A stretch of DNA of 29,157 nucleotides from a virus, in IMG/VR virus record IMGVR_UViG_3300021475_000044, positions 1 to 29,157 of that record; one strand, written 5' to 3'. The notes under the pieces are model-generated. The model did no database searches. It had not been told where the DNA came from and worked only from the letters and a program-made list of their open reading frames with translations. A program made the position numbers and the translations under genes. Positions 1 to 8,237 of this stretch are shown piece after piece; the stretch's first letter is position 1; every line of letters starts with the position of its first letter.

Positions 1-924
1 GCGCATGATAAGGCCGTCCTGCGTCTGTTCCGGTACGCCGATCAGCGTGTGTTTGATGACTGTCGAATCCGGCGCGTTGGGAGCATACGATCCGGGGAGA
101 TTCGGCGGTCCGTAAGCATAGGCTGGCTTGACTGTCGGATCGAAGCCGAGGGATCTTACGTTGATCCCGCCCGGTCCGATCCACGCCTGCAGATTGTTGT
201 CAGCCGCGATTCCGCGGATCACATCGAAGGGCCTGTTCTGAAACACCTGGCCGCGCGGCATTACCAGTTGCTCGAGCGTTTCCTGATCGATAGCGTCGGG
301 GCCGGCCGGTTTGATTCCGGATTCTTCGAGCGTCTTTGCGAGGACGTCGTAGAAATTCTTGCCGCCCGGCAAGGCGAAGTTCACGATATTCAGCGAATCC
401 TCCACCAGCCCGAGGACGCAGCGCAGGGTCAGCTTCCAGTCGACAATGTTTTCCCGCGACCAGAGCGGCTGCAGAACGTGACCGCTGAAAATGATGTTGG
501 ACAGCGGCGTCCACGGGCCGGACGCTCCCATCTGATAGCCGGCGCACACCGTGACCTGATCGCCGCGGGCGACCTCCTGCCAGTACTGCCACAACTGCCC
601 GCTTTGCGAGGTGGGCGTTTCTTGCGGTTGCGGCGGTCCGAGTACTCCTGTCGGAGTGTTCAGCGGCAAGCCGACCGCAGTATTCTGATCTGGCGGCCCG
701 GAGTTATCCGGTGGCGCGCCAAGAGTCCCGGGGCTGATGTTGTAGATCGTCAGCTCGCCGATCGGATAAGCGAGGAGGACGCGATATTCCACTTTGAAGA
801 TCACGCGCAGCGCCTCGGTGAACTGGCTGCTCGAAATCGTCACTGTGGCCCCGGCCTGGGTGACGATCTGCACCTGCCAGGCGCGCCCGAAATAAGGGAT
901 CAGGCTGGCCGCGTTCGTGCTCAC
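1..924 (-). CDS. Baseplate hub protein (partial, 3' end outside window)
   Basis: This reading frame starts at a GTG overlapping the stop of the plug gene (GTGA) and runs open for 308 codons to the window edge. I translated it by hand. Residues 10-60 look like the first barrel of a phage baseplate hub (Mu gp44/T4 gp27 type), ending in the strand-rich ELTIYNIS. A later part contains MPRGQVFQNRPFDVIRGIAA and then NNLQAWIGPGGINVRSLG, typical of the hub domain in small myophages. Between these, at about residues 66-105, is a Pro/Gly-rich linker with one copy of the GLPxNTPTGVLGPP repeat also present twice in the Dit-like gene. The protein would sit at the centre of the baseplate and cap the tube. 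Family assignment is by pattern recognition. Confidence 0.72.
   Translation of the reverse strand, partial: MSTNAASLIPYFGRAWQVQIVTQAGATVTISSSQFTEALRVIFKVEYRVLLAYPIGELTIYNISPGTLGAPPDNSGPPDQNTAVGLPLNTPTGVLGPPQPQETPTSQSGQLWQYWQEVARGDQVTVCAGYQMGASGPWTPLSNIIFSGHVLQPLWSRENIVDWKLTLRCVLGLVEDSLNIVNFALPGGKNFYDVLAKTLEESGIKPAGPDAIDQETLEQLVMPRGQVFQNRPFDVIRGIAADNNLQAWIGPGGINVRSLGFDPTVKPAYAYGPPNLPGSYAPNAPDSTVIKHTLIGVPEQTQDGLIMR
628..687. repeat. In-frame palindromic repeat, copy A (in hub gene)
   Basis: The segment carries ccgagtactcctgtcggagt (from 638) followed by a g-c-g-g-c-a-agccgacc tail. It matches copies B and C at 1355-1455. On the minus strand it encodes GLPLNTPTGVLGPP. The core ACTCC-(4 nt)-GGAGT can form a short hairpin. 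Confidence 0.7.
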
Positions 925-1256
925 TGGTTATCGTCCCAGAGGAGAACGAAATCGGTGCCGAGATCGCTCGAGTTGGGGAAATCCGGGTTCGATACGCCGC
1001 TCGCGTTGATGACCTGGGCCGATCCGATCTGCATGTACGCAAACGGAGCCAGAATGTTCGCGCCCGGATAGGACCCCGTCACCAGAGGCACGGTGCCGAG
1101 GATCAGGTTGCCGCTCTGGTCATAGATACTCATGATCCAGTAGCCGAGCATCTCGGCAAATCGCACGGCGAACTGCAGGACAAGATTGGCGCCGTTTACA
1201 TAGAGCGGTACCGACAGGCGCTGGTTCGGACTGCTGTTCAGCTGGACGATCTGCAT
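921..1256 (-). CDS. Baseplate plug protein (Pam3 gp18-like)
   Basis: A 111-residue protein starting at the ATG of MQIVQLNSSP. A longer frame upstream runs into the preceding gene and gives non-conserved sequence, so this start is preferred. The order of strands, with the motifs LYVNGANLVLQFAVRF and GYWIMSIYDQSGNLILGTVP, and the small size fit the plug that closes the tube within the simple baseplate of Pam3-like myophages. It lies between the Dit-like gene (7-bp gap) and the hub (GTGA overlap), the order found in such phages. The C-terminus ends NSSDLGTDFVLLWDDNQ. Function is from family resemblance and position only. Confidence 0.72.
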   Translation of the reverse strand: MQIVQLNSSPNQRLSVPLYVNGANLVLQFAVRFAEMLGYWIMSIYDQSGNLILGTVPLVTGSYPGANILAPFAYMQIGSAQVINASGVSNPDFPNSSDLGTDFVLLWDDNQ

Positions 1257-1263
1257 GGAAAGC

Positions 1264-2202
1264 TTAAAAGAACGCCGCGCCGAGCAGGGAACTGAGAGCA
1301 CTCACGTTATTACTGCTCCAGGTGCTTGTGCCGGGGACATTCGCCATACGGCTGGAGCCGAGTACTCCGGTCGGAGTGCTAGCCGGCAGACCGACGGATT
1401 GCGGAGGTCCGAGTACTCCGGTCGGCGTGTTCTCCGGCAGACCGACGGAGTGCTGGGTAACCAGAGCCTGGCTCACCGGCTGCGGCTGCGTCGATCCTGT
1501 AACTGTGGGATTGGAGGTCGATTGCGGCCGCGCGCTCGACGGGTTGATCAATCCGCTGGATACCGAAGTGACGGTCGCGGTGAGGATCTGCGTGAACGTC
1601 ACGCGGCATTTCAATCCGAACCGGGTTTCGTGAGTTTCGACCGGATTCAGATTCGTGATCAGCATGTTGCTGTACTGCGCGATCCGCGTAGCCACCTGGA
1701 GAGGCTGGCGGGATTTCTGCAACATCTGCAGAACCTCATAGGCCGATGCGCTGCGCGACTCGCCGCTGGTGAACTGCCCGAGCGTGAACGACTGCATGGC
1801 ATCGCTCATCAGCACTTCGGCAGTGACCTTCGCCGGGAGCATAAAGGAATGATCGGTCAGGCTGGCCCCGGTCTGGACCGGGTTCTCCGTTACCACCATT
1901 TCCTGGTCGTGCTCGGTGTGCGCGATCCCGTCGAAGACGTAGATGACGGTCGGCGGCACGAAAGGGGTGTCCAGAGCGATCTGAGCATTACCTTCAGCGT
2001 CAACCGCCCCTTGGGTTAACGTACCCCCGGGGCTGCTGAGCGATGAATAGTCCTTTGCCGTGACGGTCAGGGTGGCGCCCGAGCCCTGCTGCCACTCGAC
2101 AGGCCGGTAGCCGGGCGTGTAGAAGCCGGTTTTCAGATTCTGGCTGATTGCCGCGTTCTCGGCTCCCGCGCCCGGGTTGATGTTGATCGGTAGGTCGCCC
2201 AT
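1264..2202 (-). CDS. Dit-like baseplate/distal tail protein
   Basis: A 312-residue protein. The chosen ATG (MGDLPININP) lies 2 bases after the tape-measure stop; the longer alternative would overlap the tape measure by 40 bases. The segment MVVTENPVQTGASLTDHSFMLP followed by KVTAEVLMSDAMQSF (about residues 103-140) is characteristic of the N-terminal domain of Dit-like phage tail proteins, and a later strand-rich part (TRFGLKCRVTFTQILTATVT) also fits. The C-terminal quarter is low-complexity Ser/Thr/Pro sequence with two tandem 17-residue repeats of GLPxxTPTGVLG. Expected role: ring connecting tube to hub. It sits between the tape measure and plug genes. Confidence 0.75.
   Translation of the reverse strand: MGDLPININPGAGAENAAISQNLKTGFYTPGYRPVEWQQGSGATLTVTAKDYSSLSSPGGTLTQGAVDAEGNAQIALDTPFVPPTVIYVFDGIAHTEHDQEMVVTENPVQTGASLTDHSFMLPAKVTAEVLMSDAMQSFTLGQFTSGESRSASAYEVLQMLQKSRQPLQVATRIAQYSNMLITNLNPVETHETRFGLKCRVTFTQILTATVTSVSSGLINPSSARPQSTSNPTVTGSTQPQPVSQALVTQHSVGLPENTPTGVLGPPQSVGLPASTPTGVLGSSRMANVPGTSTWSSNNVSALSSLLGAAFF
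1355..1455. repeat. Tandem 51-bp in-frame repeats, copies B and C (in Dit-like gene)
   Basis: Two copies of a 51-bp unit begin ccgagtactccggtcgg at 1358 and 1409. They encode GLPENTPTGVLGPPQSV and GLPASTPTGVLGSSRMA on the minus strand. Each core is a near-perfect palindrome: in copy B, ACTCCG-GT-CGGAGT. A third copy lies about 720 bp away in the hub gene. Confidence 0.85.
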
Positions 2203-2204
2203 GG

Positions 2205-3713
2205 TTACCCTGGATTCAAAGGCTGGATCTGCACCTGATCCCACTGCGTGCGGCTGGCAAAATGCTGGTCCATCTGACCCCTGATCGCGCTTGCGAATTC
2301 CCGCGGAGCATACTCGGACTTCGGAAGCTCGATCTTCACGTTATTGTTGACAGTGACGTTCGCTGCTCTGACTTCACTCAATTTGGCCGCCGGATTGATG
2401 CCTGTCGAGGCGGATACGCGCCTCAGATACGAGGCCGTGTCGTTCTCCTTCGGAGGAGCCCAGGAATAGATCAGATCGTGCAGCGACATGCCGCGCCCGG
2501 CATCGAGCGCAATTTGTCTTTTCTCGGCATTGAAGCCGGCCTCGTAGCTCGCGAACTTTGCAAAGCCTCTTTCCCCTCTGACAGCGCCGGCCTGGTTATC
2601 GAACCTCAGATTGCCCGGGTTGTTCTGGCGATAGGCGAGAGTTCCCGGCCTGTACCCTTCCTGGTTCTGGATAGCCAGCGCGATCTTGTCGAGGACGGTT
2701 GGATCCATTCCTGTGAAGCCGCCGGCCGCCGCGGAACCAGAGCCGGAACTGGAACCGGAACCGGAACCTGTGGCCTGGTTCTCTTTATCCTCTTTGCTTA
2801 TATATGTGTTGATTGCCGACAACAGCTTTCCGGTCGGGCTATAACTCGCCAGGTATGTTAACCACTTGACGATGTGTGCCAGAACGGTTTCGATCCATGT
2901 AAGCACCTTGAAGAACAGCTCCAGCCAGTGGAGCGAGTTTTCAATCGCTTTCGACAGCTTATCGACATCGAACGTAGTGCCTTCGATTGATGTGTCGCCG
3001 GTGAGCAGACCTACGATGTTAGTGAAGATGACGGCGAATTCCTTCGCCATTTCTCCTACGCTCTTCCACATCTCCCAGGTGGCCTTCAGAACCGGCACGA
3101 GAGTTGTTGCCAGCTTGTCCGCGATATGAGGGATGCGGTCCTGCATCTCCGTCACCCACTCATGCAGCTTTTGCCGGGCATCGCCGAGACCGAGCTTTTG
3201 CCACAGCGACTGCACGAACGACATCTGCAGGAACTCGAATTCCATCCGCAGCCTGACGAATTCGAAGCGGAAGGCCCGTATGTCCTTCATCCCGGGTCCG
3301 AAGGCCTTGCCCAGGTTCGCAGACATATGGTCGAAGTCGGCCGATAGCTGCCTCGCCTGCTCGTGCAGCTCCTTGTCCCAGTAAATCTCTTCGATCGATG
3401 CGCCGAGGGCATCGGTGATCATCTTCAGCTTCTTGCCGCTCTCCTGCGTCATCATCATGCGCAGCGAGAAAAGCCGGAACGACTGGTCGGCCATCGCCAC
3501 TTTGTCGATCATGCCGATAATCGCGCCCGATACGGCCGTGAAGCCGCTGATGATCGCGAGCTGCGCTTTCAGCAGGTTCTTGATCATTCCGGACGTGTGC
3601 TGCTCGACAGCGGAATCCGCCCGGGCGAGAACGTCCTGAAGCTTTTTGAAGGACGGCTCGTCCGGGGCGAAGCCGAGGCGCACCAGATATTCGGAGATGA
3701 CCTGGGCGTTCAT
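2205..3713 (-). CDS. Tape measure protein with C-terminal peptidoglycan-hydrolase-like domain
   Basis: A 502-residue protein. The first ~130 residues resemble phage tape measures (MNAQVISEYLVRLGFAPDEP, then a hydrophobic stretch AIISGFTAVSGAIIGMI). A second hydrophobic part lies around VLTWIETVLAHIVKWLTYLA. A Ser/Gly linker leads into a lysozyme-like domain from about residue 336: IQNQEGYRPGTLAYRQNNPG with a likely catalytic Glu at 353, then FAKFASYEAGFNA. Such domains on tape measures help the tail cross the cell wall. At about 0.15 nm per residue the length predicts a short tail, near 75 nm. Its ATG overlaps the stop of the 57-aa gene (ATGA). Confidence 0.83.
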   Translation of the reverse strand: MNAQVISEYLVRLGFAPDEPSFKKLQDVLARADSAVEQHTSGMIKNLLKAQLAIISGFTAVSGAIIGMIDKVAMADQSFRLFSLRMMMTQESGKKLKMITDALGASIEEIYWDKELHEQARQLSADFDHMSANLGKAFGPGMKDIRAFRFEFVRLRMEFEFLQMSFVQSLWQKLGLGDARQKLHEWVTEMQDRIPHIADKLATTLVPVLKATWEMWKSVGEMAKEFAVIFTNIVGLLTGDTSIEGTTFDVDKLSKAIENSLHWLELFFKVLTWIETVLAHIVKWLTYLASYSPTGKLLSAINTYISKEDKENQATGSGSGSSSGSGSAAAGGFTGMDPTVLDKIALAIQNQEGYRPGTLAYRQNNPGNLRFDNQAGAVRGERGFAKFASYEAGFNAEKRQIALDAGRGMSLHDLIYSWAPPKENDTASYLRRVSASTGINPAAKLSEVRAANVTVNNNVKIELPKSEYAPREFASAIRGQMDQHFASRTQWDQVQIQPLNPG

Positions 3714-3883
3714 CGTCTTCTGGCGCGCTCCTGCGCGGCGGTCGCCGCCCGGATATCGTTTTCCTGTTTGATGTCGAGCACGATATTCACTGTCACCAGA
3801 TCGTGGAAATCGTAAGTGCCATCGGTCAGCTCATGCTGCCGCCAAAGACCGGCAAGGACCGGCCGCCAGCAATAACCGCTCAT
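3710..3883 (-). CDS. Small tail protein between chaperone and tape measure (DUF6889-like)
   Basis: A 57-residue protein found by reading the sequence: MSGYCWRPVLAGLWRQHELT, then DGTYDFHDLVTVNIVLDIKQ and a charged tail. Its ATG overlaps the previous stop (ATGA) and its TGA overlaps the tape-measure ATG, so translational coupling on both sides is likely. A small protein with a WxPVLxGLW...DGTYxxxDL pattern is common at this place in related myophage tail operons, and I match it to DUF6889 from memory. It may work with the upstream tail assembly chaperone, possibly also as a frameshift extension. It fills the 167-bp gap that would otherwise look non-coding. Confidence 0.72.
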   Translation of the reverse strand: MSGYCWRPVLAGLWRQHELTDGTYDFHDLVTVNIVLDIKQENDIRAATAAQERARRR

Positions 3884-4368
3884 GTCCTCGGGGAAGTCGA
3901 CGGGTTCATAGCCGATGTCCCGGGATCCGGCGCGGCTGACGGCAGCATAAAAGGGTCAAGGTTGAAATTCAGAACCTCCGTCATCAACTCGGTCGAAGTG
4001 CCGGCGTCCAGCTGCGGGCACGACGGGACGAGCCATTGCTTGCCGGGAGGGTTCTCCTTGGCGAACATCCGCATGGGCGTTTCGATCTCATTACCCGCGC
4101 CGTCCCTGGTCTTGATGTAGACGGAACAGACGTTGAAACAGTTCGCCTGGACCAGCGCGTACACGGATTCGTCCGTCAGCATCTTCGTCAGCTGCAGCAT
4201 GGTCATGCTGCCGATGGTCGGAGAGAAAAAACCGATGCGGAACTTCCGGCCTTCGCAGGCGAGCACTTCTTCATAAGTCCTGCCGCTCGTCTCCGCGATC
4301 ACCCTGATCCGCATTTTTTTCACCGGATCGGCTTCGATGAATACGTCTTTGTATTTAGGCGTGTCCAT
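3880..4368 (-). CDS. Putative tail assembly chaperone
   Basis: A 162-residue protein directly after the tube gene and before the tape measure, the position used by tail assembly chaperones in long-tailed phages. The sequence is mostly alpha/beta without a catalytic motif and ends in a Pro/Ser-rich tail. The segment LTKMLTDESVYALVQANCFNVC and the start MDTPKYKDVFIEADPVKKMR recall the chaperones of DUF3383/DUF3277 myophages. It overlaps the next small gene by ATGA. The assignment rests mainly on gene order. Confidence 0.6.
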   Translation of the reverse strand: MDTPKYKDVFIEADPVKKMRIRVIAETSGRTYEEVLACEGRKFRIGFFSPTIGSMTMLQLTKMLTDESVYALVQANCFNVCSVYIKTRDGAGNEIETPMRMFAKENPPGKQWLVPSCPQLDAGTSTELMTEVLNFNLDPFMLPSAAPDPGTSAMNPSTSPRT

Positions 4369-4371
4369 GAG

Positions 4372-4827
4372 TTATTCGCTTACGATGTCGCAGGCTTTGA
4401 GGCTCCAGCGGACGCGGCCCGCCTGCTCCGCATAGCTTTTGTCCGGGACTTTGGTGAAAGCCACGCCGTTGCAGGTATGCGTGTCGCCGGTGGTCGACTG
4501 GACGATCAGCAGAGTGCCGCTGAACTGGTTCGACACGTCCGCAGCCCTCGCGGCAACGAGCAGCTGGTTGTACGCTTCTACAAAGTCCTGCTGCGTCGTC
4601 GACGTCTGCCATAGTTCTATGTCGATCTCGCCCCACTCGCCGGGGATGTAACTCGGCACCGCGGCGCCGTCCATGCCGCCCTGGATCGTGGCGTGATCGA
4701 GGGTCATGCGGACGGTGATCGAAGCGAGGCCTGTTTGCGAAACGCCGCCGAACTGAATCGTTCCGTAAGCCGCGTCCTGCAGTGTGCAATTGACGTCGAT
4801 ACCGCTGTAGGTTGTTAGCTGGGACAT
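4372..4827 (-). CDS. Tail tube protein (DUF3277-like)
   Basis: A 151-residue protein: MSQLTTYSGIDVNCTLQDAA, then ITVRMTLDHATIQGGMDGAA and GEIDIELWQTSTTQQDFVEA. Length and pattern match the DUF3277 tube proteins of contractile-tailed phages. It lies immediately downstream of the sheath gene. An AAGGAG sequence about 11 bases before the ATG supports the start. The product would polymerise into the inner tail tube beneath the sheath. Confidence 0.83.
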   Translation of the reverse strand: MSQLTTYSGIDVNCTLQDAAYGTIQFGGVSQTGLASITVRMTLDHATIQGGMDGAAVPSYIPGEWGEIDIELWQTSTTQQDFVEAYNQLLVAARAADVSNQFSGTLLIVQSTTGDTHTCNGVAFTKVPDKSYAEQAGRVRWSLKACDIVSE

Positions 4828-4865
4828 GGAAAAGCTGCTCCTTGTGTTTCAGGGAAAGGAAAGAG

Positions 4866-6710
4866 TTACTGCTGGACGTTGATCGTGATGGCGATCGACT
4901 GGCCGGACTCGGCCAGGATGACCAGCACATTGACCGGAGGGAATTGCCGGTTTGCTTTCTGCGCGGTTGTCAGAGTGCTGACCGGCGGCGCATAGACGGC
5001 CCACCCTTTTGGCATGACCGAGCCGGGGATCCACGGCCCGATCTGGATGCCCTGCCATATGCCGCCGGTGTTGATGAAGCCGATGCCCTGAAGCGTCACG
5101 CAGGCCGCGCCGATCACATTCAGCATGGAAACGACGCCCTGCTGGTTGAGCGGTATCGAAGGATTCTCGGTGAGCAGATTCATCGCGTTGATCTGAATCT
5201 GGGCCTGCAGCATGTCGAGGAACAGGGTGACGTCGAAGAATCGTCCCGTGGCGGCGAATGCCTTGCCGTTCTGGAAGACGGCATAAGCTCCGCTGGCGTA
5301 ATTGGTGTACACGTTGCCGTTCAGGCCGGGCTGCGTGCCATCGGGACTTCCGGTGATCTGGTAAAGCTGGTTGGTGGTGAGAGGCTCCGTCGCGATACCG
5401 CTGAGCGGAAGGTACATCAATGCGAAGTAGCTGCCGGGATTTCCGGTAGCCGAGCCCATGGCCGCGCCCATCGGAGCGGCCGACGCATAGGCATTCGGAG
5501 GGAATTGCCCGTTCTGCGTGGTGGCGTACTGGCCGACGGTCCGGTTGTAATTGAGCGCCTTCAGAGTGGCGAAGAGATTGCCGGAGAACCCCAGCGGTGC
5601 GCCTGCCAGCGCGGCGGTTACAGGCAAAGACAGCACCAGGGCGGGCGGAGTTCCTGACAGAACAACTGTGCCGGGCTGAATGCCGGGCGATCCCGGCACC
5701 AGACTCGACACCAGTTGACCGGCGGCGATATTGCCGGTCACGTTGGCTACTGATAGCTGGGTCGTGTTGATGGCGGCTGTACCATTGCCTGTCGCCGGCG
5801 TGTTGATGAGGATCGAGGGTTCACCGCTCGTCAGGAAGTATTGAGTGGGAGTACTGGACGATTCGACGTAACCGGCGACGGCGACATGATCGCTGTCGGT
5901 GAACGGCGCATAAAACGTCAGCACTTCGTTGTTGAGCACTGCCGTAGTGGGAGCCGACAGCGTCCACTGGAAGCCCTGACCAAGCACCAGTGTGGTGCCG
6001 GGCGTGATCCCCGCTCCCACGACTACCTGACCGGCCTGCAGACCGGTATTGGATTGAACGGTGATGATAGAGGCCCCGGCGCCCGCGTTCGCGGTAGTGG
6101 CCGCACCGCTCGCCCCCATGCCTCCGGCGAACATGAGCAGGTACCACGTCGATGTAGCCTGCCTGCACGCTATGACAGCCTGCAGTGGAGTTTCTCCGAT
6201 GGCGGTTACCGTGACCGTCAAGCCGATGCCTATGCCGGTGATGGCCGTGGTCGTAACAGGAGTGGACGATATTATGTATCCGCTGCCCTGATAACCGGCT
6301 TCCACAGCGACCGTGGATACAGCGCCGCCGCTCTCCCCTGTCACGATCAGTCGGGCGCCGCCGATGTTCAACTGGACGACATCGCCGAGCTGGTAGCCGG
6401 AGCCAACCGCACTCACCGCGAGCGTCTGCGCGGCGTCGATGAACTGGCGTCCGATCCAGACATAGAACGGTTTGGGTACTTGCTGAAAGTACAGACTGGC
6501 GGCCTGGAATTCCGGAGAACTGGCGGGGAAGCCGGCCTGCGCCACCGCGCCGATCGAGTTGTACTGGGCCAGCCTCTGGTTGCCAAGTACGGTGCTCGCG
6601 CCGATGAACAGAGCCTGATTGAATTTAGGCCCGGGCAGTCCGATCGGCGAGACCACCACCGAGATAGGAATGATATTCGAAAGCGGCTGAGAAATAGCTG
6701 ATGTTCCCAT
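4866..6710 (-). CDS. Tail sheath protein (DUF3383-like) with inserted beta modules
   Basis: A 614-residue protein. The N-terminal ~95 residues (IISVVVSPIGLPGPKF-type segment, then FNQALFIGAST and VPKPFYVWIGRQ) and the C-terminal ~235 residues (from about 380) match DUF3383 sheath proteins. The middle looks expanded: a Gly-Ser-Gly-Tyr module at about 98-172, and two modules with the pattern GQxVxGxGIxPGTxV...LSxPxT at about 205-268 and 296-376. Similar modules occur in the cement, connector and 184-aa genes. The insertions are probably displayed on the sheath surface. The ATG has AAGGA about 9 bases upstream. The tube gene follows 38 bp downstream. Confidence 0.83.
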   Translation of the reverse strand: MGTSAISQPLSNIIPISVVVSPIGLPGPKFNQALFIGASTVLGNQRLAQYNSIGAVAQAGFPASSPEFQAASLYFQQVPKPFYVWIGRQFIDAAQTLAVSAVGSGYQLGDVVQLNIGGARLIVTGESGGAVSTVAVEAGYQGSGYIISSTPVTTTAITGIGIGLTVTVTAIGETPLQAVIACRQATSTWYLLMFAGGMGASGAATTANAGAGASIITVQSNTGLQAGQVVVGAGITPGTTLVLGQGFQWTLSAPTTAVLNNEVLTFYAPFTDSDHVAVAGYVESSSTPTQYFLTSGEPSILINTPATGNGTAAINTTQLSVANVTGNIAAGQLVSSLVPGSPGIQPGTVVLSGTPPALVLSLPVTAALAGAPLGFSGNLFATLKALNYNRTVGQYATTQNGQFPPNAYASAAPMGAAMGSATGNPGSYFALMYLPLSGIATEPLTTNQLYQITGSPDGTQPGLNGNVYTNYASGAYAVFQNGKAFAATGRFFDVTLFLDMLQAQIQINAMNLLTENPSIPLNQQGVVSMLNVIGAACVTLQGIGFINTGGIWQGIQIGPWIPGSVMPKGWAVYAPPVSTLTTAQKANRQFPPVNVLVILAESGQSIAITINVQQ

Positions 6711-6721
6711 CGTTTTTTTCC

Positions 6722-7390
6722 TTAGTCAGAAGCTGAAATAGAGAAGGTCCGGGTGATGCCGGTATCGGTGATCAAGGTCACGCCGACGCTCTCGCCGACA
6801 GGTATGTCCAGCGTCTGGAAGACAAACTCGTTGAATCTGAGATCGAGGTCGGCCCGCGGCCACCAGCGTTTCTGGAATACCTCCGGCACGTACACCGGCC
6901 GCACGGCTTCGGAGATCCAGTAGATCGGCTGTACGACCGGCACACCGGAACCCGGGCACAGGTTCACGAGCCAGTCATGAACCCAGTCGATTGTCGAGAC
7001 CGCGGCCGCGATCAACCGCGCACGATCGAAGCAATTCGGCCCGTAGTTGGTGAAGTGGACACGCCATACCTGCGTGTACGCTCCCCGTTGCGTGACACTG
7101 ACAGCGCCCGGCTGATTCGGCAGGCGATTCTGATCGTTCACCCGGCTGTACGGGTCGTCATACGGATAGGCGAGAACGATACAGGTGTCCGTCTCGTAAG
7201 GCGGCCCCGGCTGGCCTTCTGCAGGCCAGCCGCAACGGACCGTGCTGTATGCCTGCGCCGGATTCGCGGGCGGTACAGCAATGCCGAAGATCTGCAGCAC
7301 CAGCGCCTGGAAGATCGCTTCCATCTGCGGCGGCGTGAGCGCGCTCGAGCTGAAAACCTGGCCGGTGGTGGGAAAGGTAACCTGAGACAT
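6722..7390 (-). CDS. Neck/tail terminator protein (gp12-like, LIC_12616 family)
   Basis: A 222-residue protein starting at the ATG of MSQVTFPTTG; an in-frame TTG 24 bases upstream is less likely. The protein ends with WWPRADLDLRFNEFVFQTLD and VGESVGVTLITDTGI, the pattern I associate with the phage neck terminator family that caps the tail tube in this kind of myovirus. It precedes the sheath gene by 11 bp. Its start codon overlaps head-to-head with the possible ATG of the plus-strand gene at 7389. Confidence 0.68.
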   Translation of the reverse strand: MSQVTFPTTGQVFSSSALTPPQMEAIFQALVLQIFGIAVPPANPAQAYSTVRCGWPAEGQPGPPYETDTCIVLAYPYDDPYSRVNDQNRLPNQPGAVSVTQRGAYTQVWRVHFTNYGPNCFDRARLIAAAVSTIDWVHDWLVNLCPGSGVPVVQPIYWISEAVRPVYVPEVFQKRWWPRADLDLRFNEFVFQTLDIPVGESVGVTLITDTGITRTFSISASD

Positions 7391-7844
7391 GGCTCCGCCG
7401 ATGGATCCGAACAAATGCTGTGAATCGTGCGCCTTTCGTAAGCCGGGCAGCGCGGGCGCGGCGGACGAAAACAGTAACCGCCTGGAAAGCCTGATTTGCG
7501 TCCAGGGCGCGATACCGTTCTGGTGCCATCACAAACGGGACGGCACGGAATGGAACTGGCAGGCCGGCATCATCGAGTGGACGGACCTGCGGCCGGATGA
7601 GCGCCGTGTGTGCGCCGGATGGAAAGCGATGGTGCGCAGGCTGTTCGCTACCGGCTGGCGTCAGCGCCTCAGCGAAAAGTCATCGGCCGACAGGCGCGCG
7701 CTGATCATTTACCAGCGCGGTTTGGCGCAAGGCACTCTTCGGGAATTGAAGAAGTACCTCGCCACAGAAGGAAAGCCGGCGAAGGAGCGGGCGAAGGCAA
7801 AGAAGGCGCTCCGCGAATCTCTCCTGACGACGTTTTCCGGGTAA
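7389..7844 (+). CDS. Cys-rich small phage protein, lone plus-strand gene
   Basis: A 151-residue protein, or 147 if the ATG at 7401 is used. The first 50 residues hold a probable metal site: CCESCAF, a single Cys in LICVQG, and FWCHH. A conserved-looking CAGWKAMVRR follows at about 76, then a basic helical tail rich in Lys/Arg/Ala. Small phage proteins with CxxCPFR...PFxCH patterns are common, but I know no established role. It is the only plus-strand gene among the tail and neck genes. Its stop lies 2 bp from the stop of the convergent neck gene, and its 5' end overlaps the divergent terminator gene, so any promoter must lie inside that gene. Confidence 0.7.
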   Translation: MAPPMDPNKCCESCAFRKPGSAGAADENSNRLESLICVQGAIPFWCHHKRDGTEWNWQAGIIEWTDLRPDERRVCAGWKAMVRRLFATGWRQRLSEKSSADRRALIIYQRGLAQGTLRELKKYLATEGKPAKERAKAKKALRESLLTTFSG

Positions 7845-7846
7845 AG

Positions 7847-8236
7847 CTAATTGCCTTTGAGGCGTTCGAGGATAGAGGACCAGAAGCCGAAATCCTTCCA
7901 CGGTTCCACGCTGGTGATCATGTAGATGGTCCCGTTCCACTGGATCTTGTCGCTCAGGCCGCCGGCGGGTGTGCCGTCGGGCGGCGGAATGGCGTCCTGA
8001 TGGGTGACGCACAACCGCATTTCCGTGAGCAGTTGCAACGAGCCCGAGACACGATCACCCTCGGGAATCATCTGCAGAGCCTTCGCGCCCGCCACGGTGA
8101 TGATGCCGATCGTGTTGATGATCAGCGGCTGGCTTTCCTTCCAGCTGCCCGGGCCGAACACGCCCTGTGAGCGCAGCACGGTAACGGGCTGCGCGAGGTC
8201 CATGTCATACATCACTTCCGTCAGGCTGAACGGCAC
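7847..8236 (-). CDS. Head-tail connector/stopper-like neck protein
   Basis: A 129-residue protein with a GTG start supported by GGAGG 6 bases upstream. The pattern TVLRSQGVFGPGSWKESQ, then EGDRVSGSLQLLTEMRLCVT and LSDKIQWNGTIYMITSVEPW, is that of small beta-rich neck proteins found next to the tail completion and terminator genes in similar myophages. It probably belongs to the connector between portal and tail. The exact ring it forms cannot be told from sequence alone. Confidence 0.6.
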   Translation of the reverse strand: MPFSLTEVMYDMDLAQPVTVLRSQGVFGPGSWKESQPLIINTIGIITVAGAKALQMIPEGDRVSGSLQLLTEMRLCVTHQDAIPPPDGTPAGGLSDKIQWNGTIYMITSVEPWKDFGFWSSILERLKGN

Positions 8237-8237
8237 G

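Noticed and set aside
49-1071. Long plus-strand open frame (340 codons) at the left end
   Set aside because: Arg-rich antisense of the hub and plug genes; the minus-strand frames give recognisable baseplate proteins.
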